From NCBI RefSeq assembly GCF_016031635.1, contig NZ_JACEGD010000017.1:124001-188000 (forward strand): DNA of 64,000 bases. The letters are read 5' to 3'. The notes under the pieces were generated by a model, which saw only the letters and a program-made list of their open reading frames with translations, ran no database searches and was not told where the DNA came from. A program made the translations under genes and the position numbers. Source of the DNA: Bradyrhizobium diversitatis. GTDB lineage: Bacteria; Pseudomonadota; Alphaproteobacteria; Rhizobiales; Xanthobacteraceae. Shown piece by piece: positions 1 to 8,578 of this stretch (its first letter is position 1; every line of letters begins with the position of its first letter).

Positions 1-1
1 T

Positions 2-775
2 GCGCTTTGGCTCGCGAAATTCCCGCATCGCGACGATCGATGGAATAACCCGCGGGTCGAACATGCCATGCTGACCCTTGCTCGCGAGTGCGGGATCTCG
101 TGCGCGGAGAGCCAGATGACCACGATCGGCGACAAGGACGTCGTCTTGATCAAGCGGTTCGATCGCAACAAGGCCGGGAAGGGGTACCTTCGCAGCAGGA
201 TGGTGAGCGCCTTGACGCTGCTCGATGCCGATGACACGCCCGACACTGTCGATAAGCGTCAAAAATGGTCGTATCTTCTGCTGGCCGACGAAATCCGACG
301 AGCCGCATCCGGAAGTCAGTCGAAGGATCTGCCAGAGCTGTTTCGGCGGGTGTGCTTCAATGCTCTCATCTCCAACACCGACGATCATCCACGCAACCAT
401 GCCATTTTGGCAAAGGATCAGGCCTGGTCGCTCTCGCCGGCATACGACCTCACACCGAACCCGATGATTGCCTTGGAGCGCCGGGACCTGGCGATGGCCT
501 TTGGCACCTGGGGACGATACGCCAACCGGCTCAATTTGCTGTCGCAGTGTGAACGTTTTCTCCTGTCCAAAGAAGAGGCAACTGCAGTCGTCGACGGCAT
601 GAAAGCGACCATTGGGGAGTCCTGGTATCGGGTCTGCCGACAGGTGGGCGTCAGCGAGCGGGACTGCGAATTGATCCGCAGCGCGTTCGTTTACGAAGGC
701 TTCGGTTACGATCTGGCGGATCCGACGATCGCAACCGACGACGCCGAAGAACTGCCGACAACCCGCCCGCGCTAA
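2..775 (+). CDS. hipA: HipA-like serine/threonine kinase toxin, C-terminal part (5' end outside window)
   Basis: This reading frame is open from the first bases of the window, so the gene starts upstream and only about the last 258 residues are present. Family knowledge: HipA proteins are toxin kinases of type II toxin-antitoxin modules that phosphorylate glutamyl-tRNA synthetase or similar targets and are neutralised by the DNA-binding HipB. Seen here: the HipA C-terminal domain with the catalytic-loop motif NTDDHPRNHA, followed by the metal-binding motif LSPAYDLTPNP, in the usual order and spacing. The stop is followed by noncoding sequence. The expected hipB partner is usually upstream of hipA and would lie outside the window, so completeness of the module cannot be judged. 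Confidence 0.85.
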   Translation, partial: ALWLAKFPHRDDRWNNPRVEHAMLTLARECGISCAESQMTTIGDKDVVLIKRFDRNKAGKGYLRSRMVSALTLLDADDTPDTVDKRQKWSYLLLADEIRRAASGSQSKDLPELFRRVCFNALISNTDDHPRNHAILAKDQAWSLSPAYDLTPNPMIALERRDLAMAFGTWGRYANRLNLLSQCERFLLSKEEATAVVDGMKATIGESWYRVCRQVGVSERDCELIRSAFVYEGFGYDLADPTIATDDAEELPTTRPR

Positions 776-1160
776 ACCGCAGCTGCTTGATGCTGCGAAC
801 GAGGCACCTGCGAACCTGCAACTGGTATTTTTCGAAGGATTCAGATATCGTCAACGGCCGCTCCCGGTATCCTTGGAGGTGGGCAGTAGTCTGCGGTCGG
901 CAGCGTGCCACCAGCGTTTGCGCGGCGCTCGACGGATGCTGCCGTCGTCACGAAGATTGGCAAAACGCCGGGGCGGTCCGGTAAGTGTAACGCCGAGCCG
1001 CTCCGCGGTGGACAGAAGCGGGGGCTCTCTTTGGAGGCTCGGGCCTTCTGCAGATCGCACGATCGCGAAAAATCTACGGTGCAGGCGGAGAGCGACTTGC
1101 CCCAGCTGGGAGACTCACTCTAAGCACAAAACACGGTATAACTTCCTGGCGATCTGAAGA
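776..1160. other. Intergenic stretch with no convincing gene
   Basis: This 385-base stretch carries only short overlapping frames with arginine/serine-rich translations typical of shadow reading frames in GC-rich DNA. I see no tRNA, strong hairpin or repeat in it. Confidence 0.5.
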
Positions 1161-1352
1161 ATGTCGAAACCTGGCCTCAATTTACCAGCGAGCGGGTATG
1201 CAATCATCGTCGATGGTCACGTGAAAGCCGAGTTCGCGACCAGAGACGGCGTAGAAGGTGGGGCGCAGGATTTGAAGCGCCGATTTCCCATGCTGCAAGT
1301 CGAGATCTACGATGCAGCCGCGCAAGCCGCGCGGCATGTGAGTGCACCGTAA
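1161..1352 (+). CDS. Small hypothetical protein (63 aa)
   Basis: A 63-residue ATG-started frame encodes a compact soluble protein with alternating hydrophobic positions (the region around GYAIIVDGHVKAEF and the C-terminal half around LKRRFPMLQVEIYD). The composition is balanced, unlike neighbouring shadow frames, which supports a real gene. No family is recognised. It lies about 70 bases upstream of another small gene on the same strand and could be co-transcribed with it. There is no strong Shine-Dalgarno sequence, so the call stays tentative. Confidence 0.45.
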   Translation: MSKPGLNLPASGYAIIVDGHVKAEFATRDGVEGGAQDLKRRFPMLQVEIYDAAAQAARHVSAP

Positions 1353-1421
1353 ATTGCCGGTGTGCCAACCTGGCATTTAGGTTCGATCAACCGGCATCCA
1401 TTTTTTTTGCTAAGTCAGGTC

Positions 1422-1643
1422 ATGGCAAAGGCCGAATCAGAGCGCGCAATTCGAGCTTTGGCAACGACGTGGTATGACACGCTTGCCGAAGAGGACCGTA
1501 AGCATCCGAGCTTCTCTGCGTTCAAAACGTGGCTCTCCAGCAACCACTATTCGCACTTCCTGAATTTCCGCTCCCGTATGGGAGCGGACTACGACGCTGA
1601 GATGTGGTTCGACGACGAACTCGGGCAGACGTGGCGGAGGTGA
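1422..1643 (+). CDS. Small hypothetical protein (73 aa)
   Basis: The reading frame is open further upstream, but the ATG at 1422 gives a sensible N-terminus (MAKAESERAIRALATTWYD) and follows an AGGT. The product is a small charged, aromatic-rich protein ending in an acidic/aromatic stretch (MWFDDELGQTW). No domain is recognised. Its stop is 3 bases before the TTG start of the coiled-coil membrane protein gene, so the two are probably co-transcribed and translationally coupled. Confidence 0.5.
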   Translation: MAKAESERAIRALATTWYDTLAEEDRKHPSFSAFKTWLSSNHYSHFLNFRSRMGADYDAEMWFDDELGQTWRR

Positions 1644-1646
1644 GGC

Positions 1647-2408
1647 TTGGGCCAAGAGACACGGCGCCCGGAATGGGGAAACATTTCGCAGATCATATCT
1701 GCGCTCTGCGCCGTGGCGCTGGCCATCTTGGCCATTTACGGGTTCTTCTTTTCGAAGACCTCGCAGGCGTTCGTGAGCTACCTCCAATCGGAGTTGGCAT
1801 TGCGCAATATACGTATTGTGAGCCTGGAGCAGACCGAAAAGGACCTGCAGCGCTCCATTGCGGAAAGCCAGGTGAGCTTGAGCAGCTTGACCGAACAGAA
1901 AGCCACGCTGGAACGGCAGATTGCCGAGCTCCAGATCGCTCAACAAGCTTACGCCAAGCAAGTGCAGGAACTCGGTGCCCAGCTCGTCGGCACAACGTTC
2001 TCGCTCGTTCGGGAAAAGATATTGGTCAGCAAGGCGACCCTTCTATCGGAGCTGGACGTCTTGGAATTGAAAATTCAGTCAGACTGGTACGACAAGGGCG
2101 TACCGGCACAGACGGTCAGGCCCTGGCAATCCTACCTCAAGACGCTCCAGAACAAGATGTCGGAGCTTCCTGAAGCGGATAGAACAATGGGCAAAGCGGT
2201 CCTGGATAAGTTCATTCAGCAGTGTAACAGCTTAAGCTCAGTCGTGATCCAAGTGCCGGCCATGCGGGTCGCCTCAAGCGAGAGCTTATCTGCCTATGAT
2301 TACAATATCGACAGGCATCCGGTCGGAATTCGCGCCAAGGCAATAGCCAATCAGATCCGCAAGGCGGAGGACGACATGCAAGCCTGCTTCAAATCCCTCG
2401 CTCAATAG
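1647..2408 (+). CDS. Membrane-anchored coiled-coil protein of unknown function
   Basis: The frame begins at a TTG 3 bases after the preceding stop. Residues about 11-33 form one hydrophobic segment (IISALCAVALAILAIYGFFF). About residues 45-115 are a heptad-rich, Gln/Glu-rich coiled coil (repeats such as SLEQTEKDLQRS and QKATLERQIAELQ). The remaining roughly 140 residues are soluble and helical. The layout is a single-pass inner-membrane anchor with a long coiled-coil stalk. No catalytic motif or named family is recognised. Position next to small unknown genes and a nucleotidyltransferase-type gene suggests an accessory region. Function is unknown. Confidence 0.6.
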   Translation: MGQETRRPEWGNISQIISALCAVALAILAIYGFFFSKTSQAFVSYLQSELALRNIRIVSLEQTEKDLQRSIAESQVSLSSLTEQKATLERQIAELQIAQQAYAKQVQELGAQLVGTTFSLVREKILVSKATLLSELDVLELKIQSDWYDKGVPAQTVRPWQSYLKTLQNKMSELPEADRTMGKAVLDKFIQQCNSLSSVVIQVPAMRVASSESLSAYDYNIDRHPVGIRAKAIANQIRKAEDDMQACFKSLAQ

Positions 2409-2480
2409 AAGCTGGCGGCATCGCCAGGGCCAGCGAGCCTGCTGAACGGCTTTGACTCTGCTCGCAAGCAGCGTCTCGAA

Positions 2481-3086
2481 TTGCCGCTTTGCCGAAGCGC
2501 CTTCAAAAGCATTTCAGCGTCGCCCGGAAACCCCGGTGATGTCGATTTCGAACGGCGTCTCAACTCCGAGATATTGCCGGGCGTGGCATCGCGCATCGCC
2601 GTCGACATGTGGGAAGCTCGCTTCGTCAAGAGCCACAAGGGGCGCTTGACCGAGAAACACGCCTACCTGGCGCGTACCCTTGATCGAGGATACGTCGCGT
2701 TTGGGGAATGCGCGGCAACGGCCGAGCTACACGCAGTCCGCGAACTGAGGAGCGCCATCTCCAAACAAGCGCGTCTGGCCAGAGCCCGAGCTAAGCGGGC
2801 CGAGGACTATCAGGAACTCCTCCGTAGCCGTTGTGCCCGGGGCCGGTACGACAGCGCCCACCGGGTCGACCTTGCCAGCTACGAACGATGGCTGCCGAAA
2901 CATCTGAGAGAAGCTTTCAGGCACTACGAAGAAGGCCTCTCCCTGCGGGTGATCGAAAACGCAGCGGTCGACCTAGTGCGATCGCACTTGGCAGATCTGA
3001 TCTATCAATTAGACCGCGATGTTGCGCGCGCGGAAGAGGAAACCGATAGACAGGCGCTGGACCGCCGGTTTGGTGGAGGCGGGTAG
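2481..3086 (+). CDS. Hypothetical soluble helical protein (up to 201 aa)
   Basis: The longest start is a TTG at 2481, but the true start may be later because the first 25 residues (MPLCRSAFKSISASPGNPG) look unlike the rest. From about residue 30 onward it is a charged, helix-rich soluble protein with several Arg/Glu pairs and no recognised motif. It ends 10 bases before the first possible start of the downstream nucleotidyltransferase-fold gene, and 142 bases before the start I prefer. It could be the partner of that gene in a two-component module, but no sequence feature proves this. Confidence 0.45.
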   Translation: MPLCRSAFKSISASPGNPGDVDFERRLNSEILPGVASRIAVDMWEARFVKSHKGRLTEKHAYLARTLDRGYVAFGECAATAELHAVRELRSAISKQARLARARAKRAEDYQELLRSRCARGRYDSAHRVDLASYERWLPKHLREAFRHYEEGLSLRVIENAAVDLVRSHLADLIYQLDRDVARAEEETDRQALDRRFGGGG

Positions 3087-3116
3087 CAAAGCGCGATGAA
3101 GGGAGACGAAGTTCCC

Positions 3117-3227
3117 GGTTTCAACAGTTTGGCGTCATACGCGATGGAACTGTTGAAACCTTTGGTTTTTAAGGATAAATACGGTTTCAACAGTAGGGCC
3201 GCTAAAACTGATCGAAGTGTTGAAACC
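3117..3227 (+). repeat. Two successive inverted repeats directly before the nucleotidyltransferase gene
   Basis: Four copies of one half-site occur here in alternating orientation: GGTTTCAACAGT at 3117-3128, AACTGTTGAAACC at 3148-3160, GGTTTCAACAGT at 3183-3194 and GTGTTGAAACC at 3217-3227. They form two inverted repeats of 44-45 bp spaced about 66 bp apart. The last half-site ends on the base before the ATG at 3228. The layout resembles a tandem operator for a dimeric repressor, as in autoregulated toxin-antitoxin promoters. RNA hairpin formation is the alternative. Confidence 0.75.
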
Positions 3228-4271
3228 ATGGATTTTCAAGAGCTTAACAATGATCAGCGCCGCGAGGTGGTCAATAGCCAGCAGCGCTTTCAGGCCCTGC
3301 GAGATGCCAAGGAGGCGTACGATACTCATCGCGGTTCCCTGACCTGGGTGGAGTCCAAGGGCCGCGAATACCTCGTCCGGAGCTACTACGACAAGGGCGG
3401 GCTCCGGAAGCAAGCCTCGCTGGGCCCGCGTTCACCCGAAACTGAAAAGATGAAGGCCGACTTCGAAGCTAAACGCGCTGCGGCAGACGACCGCGTAAAA
3501 AACTTGCGCGATACCATGGAGCGGCAGGCCGCAGTCAATCGTGCGCTCGGCTTGGGTCGTGTACCGTTGATCGGAGCCCGGATCATGCGCGCTCTCGACA
3601 GCTTCGGAATGTTAGGTTCTGGCATTCGGATTCTCGGGACGAACGCGATCTACGGATATGAAGCCTCTTCCGGTGTCAGACTCGATCCGGGCTTGGCCAC
3701 GACTGAAGACATCGATCTGCTGTTCGACGCGCGCGGCGGGCTTATGTTTTTCGCGGACGACGACGTCTCCGAGTCATCGCTCCTGAAGATACTCAAGCGA
3801 GTGGACACCAGCTTCGAACGCGCCAAGCAGACGTTCCGTGCTGTAAACAGGGACGGCTATCTCGTCGATTTGATTAAGCCAATGCAGAGCCCACCTTGGA
3901 AGAAAGCTCCCGACAAGATCGGCTCTGACCCGGAAGATTTGACCGCCGTGCAAATCGAAGGACTCGATTGGCTGCAGAATGCTCCCGCCTTCGAGGCGGT
4001 CGCGATCGACGAAAAGGGCGAACCTGTGCGCATCGTCGCTCCAGACCCGCGGGTTTGGGCTGCGCATAAGCTTTGGCTGTCCCGGCGTGCGGACAGGGAG
4101 CCGCTTAAGCGACAACGAGACGCAGCGCAGGCGGAAGCTGTCGGGGCTCTGGTCGCGAACTATCTCACTCATCTGCCATTCGACGCAGAACAGCTGAGGA
4201 TGCTTCCGAAAGAAGTGGTAGACAGCGCGGAGCCGCTTTTCGTTAAGAAAGACACCGCGGCCCGAGCCTAA
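3228..4271 (+). CDS. GSU2403-type nucleotidyltransferase-fold protein
   Basis: The frame is open from 3096, but the first 44 codons of that version run through the inverted repeats, so I place the start at the ATG at 3228 (347 residues). The N-terminal third is helical and charged. The middle contains an SFG-MLGSGIRILGTNA segment and then the motif TTEDIDLLFD, the two-aspartate signature of nucleotidyltransferase-fold enzymes. An RIVAPDPRVWAAHKLWLS segment near the C-terminus is typical of this family (Pfam NTP_transf_8, as I recall it). Substrate is unknown. Related folds include AbiEii and MenA-type toxins, so a toxin or RNA-modifying role is possible but is inference. The flanking operator-like repeats fit an autoregulated module. 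Confidence 0.7.
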   Translation: MDFQELNNDQRREVVNSQQRFQALRDAKEAYDTHRGSLTWVESKGREYLVRSYYDKGGLRKQASLGPRSPETEKMKADFEAKRAAADDRVKNLRDTMERQAAVNRALGLGRVPLIGARIMRALDSFGMLGSGIRILGTNAIYGYEASSGVRLDPGLATTEDIDLLFDARGGLMFFADDDVSESSLLKILKRVDTSFERAKQTFRAVNRDGYLVDLIKPMQSPPWKKAPDKIGSDPEDLTAVQIEGLDWLQNAPAFEAVAIDEKGEPVRIVAPDPRVWAAHKLWLSRRADREPLKRQRDAAQAEAVGALVANYLTHLPFDAEQLRMLPKEVVDSAEPLFVKKDTAARA

Positions 4272-4590
4272 CAGTAGGTCTCGAACGACCAAGGCCGGCA
4301 TATCCGGTGCCGATCATTGCGGCACCATGCCGATGATCAGCATGATGCTGCTGCTCATCGGCATGCCGACCATCATCATGGCGGCATCATCACCGTCATC
4401 ATCATCCTCAGCACCCGCAGCCAGCACCAGCATCGCGATGGACCACCGGCATTGCTGGCAGTCCAGCGGCTGCTGGCGCCAGAGAACGATCAAAAATCGA
4501 TTGCGATCACCGCAGGCGAAATCTTCGCGGCGTTAATGTTTGGCTTCCGAGCTGGCCGCTGATTTCCGATGACTGGGCATCGACTTACAA
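4272..4590. other. Intergenic region, CAT/ATC-rich, no supported gene
   Basis: Short overlapping frames run through a CAT/CATC-rich stretch at about 4360-4430. One of them reads as His-rich and another as Ser-rich, so neither can be trusted. No start with a good ribosome-binding site or recognisable protein was found. Confidence 0.4.
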
Positions 4591-4654
4591 AATCGAGTCG
4601 TTCTTAAACCCCGGAATCGAGTCGCTCTTATAGCTCAAGCGAGTCGTTCTTAAA
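4591..4654 (+). repeat. Three tandem direct repeats of about 18 bp, period 23-24 bp
   Basis: Copies are AATCGAGTCGTTCTTAAA (4591-4608), AATCGAGTCGCTCTTATA (4615-4632) and AAGCGAGTCGTTCTTAAA (4637-4654). They share the core GAGTCGNTCTTA. The spacing of about two helical turns puts all copies on one DNA face, like iterons or recombinase arm sites. They sit 40 bases from the truncated tRNA end, so arm-type sites for an integrase are one reading. Confidence 0.65.
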
Positions 4655-4694
4655 GTGGACGTATAGGAGGCTGCTGCATCATCATAACAGAAGC

Positions 4695-4743
4695 TGGTGG
4701 GCCCGCCTGGATTCGAACCAGGAACCAGACCGTTATGAGCGGC
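4695..4743 (-). tRNA. Truncated tRNA(CAU), 3' half only; probable attachment-site scar
   Basis: Read on the minus strand, this segment gives an anticodon loop CTCATAA (anticodon CAT, plus-strand 4735-4737), the 3' anticodon arm, a variable region, a perfect T arm (CCTGG-TTCGAAT-CCAGG), a 3' acceptor strand and an encoded CCA. Sequence on the 5' side (from 4744) shows no D arm and no matching 5' acceptor strand, so it is not a functional gene. A 3' tRNA half is what remains when an integrative element inserts at a tRNA 3' end. The parent would be elongator tRNA-Met or tRNA-Ile2. No integrase gene is visible in the window. Confidence 0.75.
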
Positions 4744-4799
4744 AGACTATCGATCACCTTCGTTGATTTTGCTGCGGTTTCGCCTGTATTCGATCGCGT

Positions 4800-5324
4800 T
4801 TGTTGCATTTCGATGAGGTCGTTTCTGGTGCGAAACTGGTGCGGTTCCGTCCCTTTCAGAAGCTGGTGAAGCGACATAAGAAAACCGGCAAGGCGATTTC
4901 TCCCAGCGCAAATGCCATTATGAAGGTCTTAATGGGACACGCCTATAATCTTGGCCTTCATGATTTGTCAGATACCTTCAATGAAGCTTTCGACAGCGAT
5001 CTCCGTAACTCGATCGCTCACGCCGACTATACTCTCGTAAGGGACGGCATGCGTTTGCGTCGGCGTTACGGCGAGGATGTGAGAGAAATCAGCTGGGCAG
5101 AACTCGATACAATCATCGTCAAAGGCTTGAATTTCTTCGGCTACATGCGCGACCTGATCAAGCTGCATATCGAAACTTACGATCCGCCAAAAACGATTCA
5201 GGCTCAGCTCAACGAGCGTGAGCCCGTTACAGCTTGGACCATCTTCTATGGCCCCGCCAGTGGAAAATTTGGTGTAACGACGGGCGCGGCGCCGCCCGAC
5301 GGCTACAATAATCCACCAGCCTGA
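4800..5324 (+). pseudogene. HEPN-like protein, probably 5'-truncated
   Basis: The frame has a stop at 4764 and the first available start is a TTG at 4800, with no ribosome-binding site. The N-terminus begins mid-helix about 55 bases from the tRNA scar. Residues 69-74 read RNSIAH in the context DLRNSIAHADYTL, matching the R-x4-H signature of HEPN ribonuclease-type domains. A hydrophobic helix and a glycine-rich C-terminus follow. HEPN proteins are frequently RNA-cleaving toxins or defence effectors. A complete version would be expected to be longer, so I infer the 5' part was lost at the insertion point. It lies 117 bases before the TrlF-like gene on the same strand. Confidence 0.45.
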
Positions 5325-5441
5325 ACCTATGGCTCTATTTGCAGACAAGGGCGCGAAATCGTTGGGTATCGTCAACACGGATATGCGTACTCCCCGCAAA
5401 TCTGCTAGGTCTTAAACCAAAGAGCAGCGTGTTGAGGACCG

Positions 5442-8234
5442 ATGGACAAGGGAGCGCATTTTCACCGTTGTGATCTGCAAGTGCATACGCCGCGTGACCA
5501 TAATTGGACAGGAGGCGATGCCGTTTCGGACGACCAACGTCTGGCTTACGCCAGTCAACTGGTCCAGGCTTGTCGAGCACGTGCGTTGCAGGCTATCGCG
5601 ATCACCGATCACCATGACATGGCGTTTGTCGAGTATATCCGCCGCGCCGCCGAGGAGGAGACTGATGAGCGTGGCGCGCCGTTTGTGAAGGAAAAGCGGC
5701 TTGTGGTCTTCCCGGGCATGGAACTGACGCTTGGCGTCCCATGCCAGGCACTGCTGATCTTTGACGCCGACTTTCCGGCTGATCTGTTTTCGCTGGCGAT
5801 GACCGCGCTTACGATCAATCCGAGCCCTAACGGCGATGCCAAGACCGCCAACACCGAGCGGCTTCAAAATATTCATTCCCTGAAGCAGCTGAAGGAAAAG
5901 CTAGACGAGCACACCTATCTTCGCGATCGCTACATCATCCTACCAAACGTTGGCGAAAGCGGGCAATTTTCGCTTCTCCGCAAGGGCCTTGCCGGCAAGT
6001 ACGCCGAGATGCCTTGTGTCGGCGGCTATGTTGACGGTTCACTCAACAAGCTTGGGGACGGAAATCGCAAAATAGTTGCCGGCCTTGCTAAGGAATGGGG
6101 CAACAAGCGGGTCGCGATCTTCCAAACCTCGGACTCGCGCCGAGAGGATCATCGTGAGCTCGCCAAATTCTCCACTTGGGTGAAGTGGGCGACGCCGACA
6201 GCTGAAGCGCTTCGCCAAGCCTGTCTTGCTCAGGAGTCCCGAGTTTCTCAAGAACAGCCGCTGCTGCCTTCGGTTGGTATTACGTCCGTCAGTATCAGCA
6301 ACAGTGTTTTCCTCGGCCCTGTCGATCTCGAGCTAAATTTTCAGTACAACGCACTGATCGGCGGTCGCGGCACCGGCAAATCGACGTTGCTCGAATACTT
6401 GCGCTGGGCACTTTGCGATCAACCGCCCGGCATCGCCGACGAAGATACACCGAATTATCTGGCACGGCGCGCGCGGCTCATCGAACAAACCTTAAAGCCA
6501 GTCAACGCCACAGTTCAGATTAATTACGACGTGAACGGCGTTCCTCATGTCGTCCGGCGCGACAGCCGCGATGGAGGCCTTCAGATCAAGATCGCCGATG
6601 CCGAGATGCGCCCATGTTCGGAGGACGAGGTACGCGCGCTGCTGCCGATCCAGGGTTACAGCCAAAAGCAGCTAAGCGGTGTCAGCGTGCGTATTGATGA
6701 ACTCTCACGATTTATTACCGCACCTATCCGCTCCGAATTGAGCCGCGTCGAACAGCGAAGCACCGATCGTGCCGAACGCATCCGGCAGACCTATGCATCA
6801 AGGAGCCGCCAGCGCGCGCTCGTACGTGCCCTCGATCAGCGGGCGCTCGAAGAGCGCTCCCTCAGCGAACAGGCCGAGGCAATTAAGTCGTCTTTGGCGG
6901 GCCTATCCGAAGATGACCGTGCCATCATCGCCAAGGGCAAGACCTTTGATGCCGCCGACCAGGCGGTCCAGTCTTGGCGCGACAGCATTACGACGTTCAA
7001 ATCCGGCGCTGAGAGTCTGCGCGCGATGGTCACGTCCAGCCTCGCTCAATCGGCGCCGGCACCAGCCGAGCCAGACGCGGCTGTGCTTCGGGCGGCTCGA
7101 GCGGAACAACAAGCCCTGTTGACCGATGCCCAGACGGCGCTTGATACGCTGATAGCAAGGGCAAGCGGCATACTTGAGGCAGTAGGGCCGGACAGCCCTT
7201 GGCGTCAATGGGCGGCCTCTCTTGCTGGCTTTAAGGCAGACTACAATGCTGCGGTCGCCCGCTCCTCGACACATGCCGAGAGGATGACGCAACTGAGGCA
7301 GATTGAGGAGCAATTGACGCGCCACGTCCGCGCGACCGCCCGTCTTCGCGAGGAACTGCGCGGGCTTGAAACCGCTGAGACTGTTTATGAAACCGAAAGG
7401 AGAGCATGGCTAGCTTTGCGGCGAGAGCGTGCTGAACTCATGCGGGCACAATGCGCGTCGCTCACAGCTAGTTCCGATGGAATGATACGCGCTAATGTTA
7501 AATCGTATGCCGATCCTTCGGAATTCGTGAACAGTCTGCGTCAATTTTTGAGCGGATCGCGCATTTCTGGCGGCAAAATTGAATCGCTGGGAGAAAGCAT
7601 CGTATCCGCCGCTGATGGCGTCATCCAATGGAGCGCGGTGTTAGCCGATCTTGAAAAACTCGCCGAAGTCGACCCGGAGAACGAAGGAAATGCTCCCCGT
7701 CCCGAAACGCCATCGCTTTCTGCGGCCGGTCTGACCGCTAGTGAAATCGATCGTCTGGCACGTAGCCTCAAGCCTGACCAGTGGTTGGCGCTGTCGCTTA
7801 TTCCCATCCCGAGCGTACCTATATTCGAATACAGGGCGCGCGAGAACGAATACATCCCGTTCGGCAACGCGTCCGCCGGCCAACAGGCAACTGCGCTGCT
7901 TAAGACCCTGCTCAACCAAGTGGGACCACCCCTTGTCATCGATCAGCCTGAAGAGGACCTCGACAATCCCGTGATGCTTGAGATTGTGGAGCAACTTTGG
8001 AAGGCGAAACAGAAGCGCCAAATTGTCTTCGCAAGCCACAACGCGAATCTTGTGGTCAACGGCGATGCTGAACTTGTTGCCTGGTGCGACTACAGGACTT
8101 CCGGCGATCAATCCCGCGGCGTCGTCGCCGGTGAGGGGGCAATCGACGTGCCCAATGTACGTGAAGCGATCGAACGGATCATGGAGGGCGGTAAAACGGC
8201 TTTCAATCTTCGCCGCGAAAAATACGGCTTCTAA
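5442..8234 (+). CDS. TrlF-type PHP phosphoesterase / SMC-like ATPase
   Basis: The 930-residue protein starts with a PHP domain: D11-L-Q-V-H15-T-P and the second metal motif ITDHHD at about 54-59. It continues into an SMC/RecN-like ATPase. The Walker A motif GGRGTGKST is at about residues 307-315, a long helical/coiled-coil insertion covers about 430-690, an ABC-signature-like SAGQQ is near 810, Walker B is LVIDQPEEDLDN near 831, and a switch His is in FASHN. This matches the family named TrlF in databases. PHP-plus-ATPase proteins are recurrent in defence islands and are thought to couple ATP-driven sensing to phosphodiester cleavage; that role is inference here. All key motifs are intact. 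The next gene encodes a nuclease and may be its partner. Confidence 0.8.
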   Translation: MDKGAHFHRCDLQVHTPRDHNWTGGDAVSDDQRLAYASQLVQACRARALQAIAITDHHDMAFVEYIRRAAEEETDERGAPFVKEKRLVVFPGMELTLGVPCQALLIFDADFPADLFSLAMTALTINPSPNGDAKTANTERLQNIHSLKQLKEKLDEHTYLRDRYIILPNVGESGQFSLLRKGLAGKYAEMPCVGGYVDGSLNKLGDGNRKIVAGLAKEWGNKRVAIFQTSDSRREDHRELAKFSTWVKWATPTAEALRQACLAQESRVSQEQPLLPSVGITSVSISNSVFLGPVDLELNFQYNALIGGRGTGKSTLLEYLRWALCDQPPGIADEDTPNYLARRARLIEQTLKPVNATVQINYDVNGVPHVVRRDSRDGGLQIKIADAEMRPCSEDEVRALLPIQGYSQKQLSGVSVRIDELSRFITAPIRSELSRVEQRSTDRAERIRQTYASRSRQRALVRALDQRALEERSLSEQAEAIKSSLAGLSEDDRAIIAKGKTFDAADQAVQSWRDSITTFKSGAESLRAMVTSSLAQSAPAPAEPDAAVLRAARAEQQALLTDAQTALDTLIARASGILEAVGPDSPWRQWAASLAGFKADYNAAVARSSTHAERMTQLRQIEEQLTRHVRATARLREELRGLETAETVYETERRAWLALRRERAELMRAQCASLTASSDGMIRANVKSYADPSEFVNSLRQFLSGSRISGGKIESLGESIVSAADGVIQWSAVLADLEKLAEVDPENEGNAPRPETPSLSAAGLTASEIDRLARSLKPDQWLALSLIPIPSVPIFEYRARENEYIPFGNASAGQQATALLKTLLNQVGPPLVIDQPEEDLDNPVMLEIVEQLWKAKQKRQIVFASHNANLVVNGDAELVAWCDYRTSGDQSRGVVAGEGAIDVPNVREAIERIMEGGKTAFNLRREKYGF

Positions 8235-8578
8235 TCTGCTTCTGCCGCGTGCGTTGCTAATCCGCAACCGCCAAGCCGCGGACATTCCAGCATCCACGTC
8301 CTTCTATTGACGCCGATCCTCGAAATATTTGGATGTGATGTCGCTCGCAGCGTCGGCACGACAATGCTTCCTTTCGGTCTGATGATCGACGGCCAATTTA
8401 TTGGGGAGACGTTTGCCAAACTGTGGAACGAGGATTTGCTGCGCAGCAACGAGAGCGGGCGGTCTTACGAGGGCAGGGTACGGAGGCCTGCATAACCGTG
8501 GCCGCCGCATTGTGAGGGATGCCAGGGTAGTGTAGGGCACGAGCTTGGACCTGTGTCCTGGAAGAGAGCAAGGCTGGC
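8235..8578. other. Intergenic gap between the TrlF-like and nuclease genes
   Basis: A possible 62-residue plus-strand frame (8307-8495) has no ribosome-binding site or recognised motif. I see no strong terminator or repeat. Confidence 0.35.

Noticed and set aside
3117..3227. Repeat units that could suggest a CRISPR array
   Set aside because: The copies alternate in orientation, are only 11-13 bp and have no uniform spacers. An operator or hairpin layout fits better.
4317..4562. His-rich or Ser-rich small proteins at 4317-4562
   Set aside because: They are different frames of the same CAT/ATC-rich DNA, without ribosome-binding sites; the compositional bias explains the translations.
4695..4743. 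Intact tRNA gene
   Set aside because: Only the anticodon loop to CCA half is present. No D arm or 5' acceptor strand exists on the 5' side.
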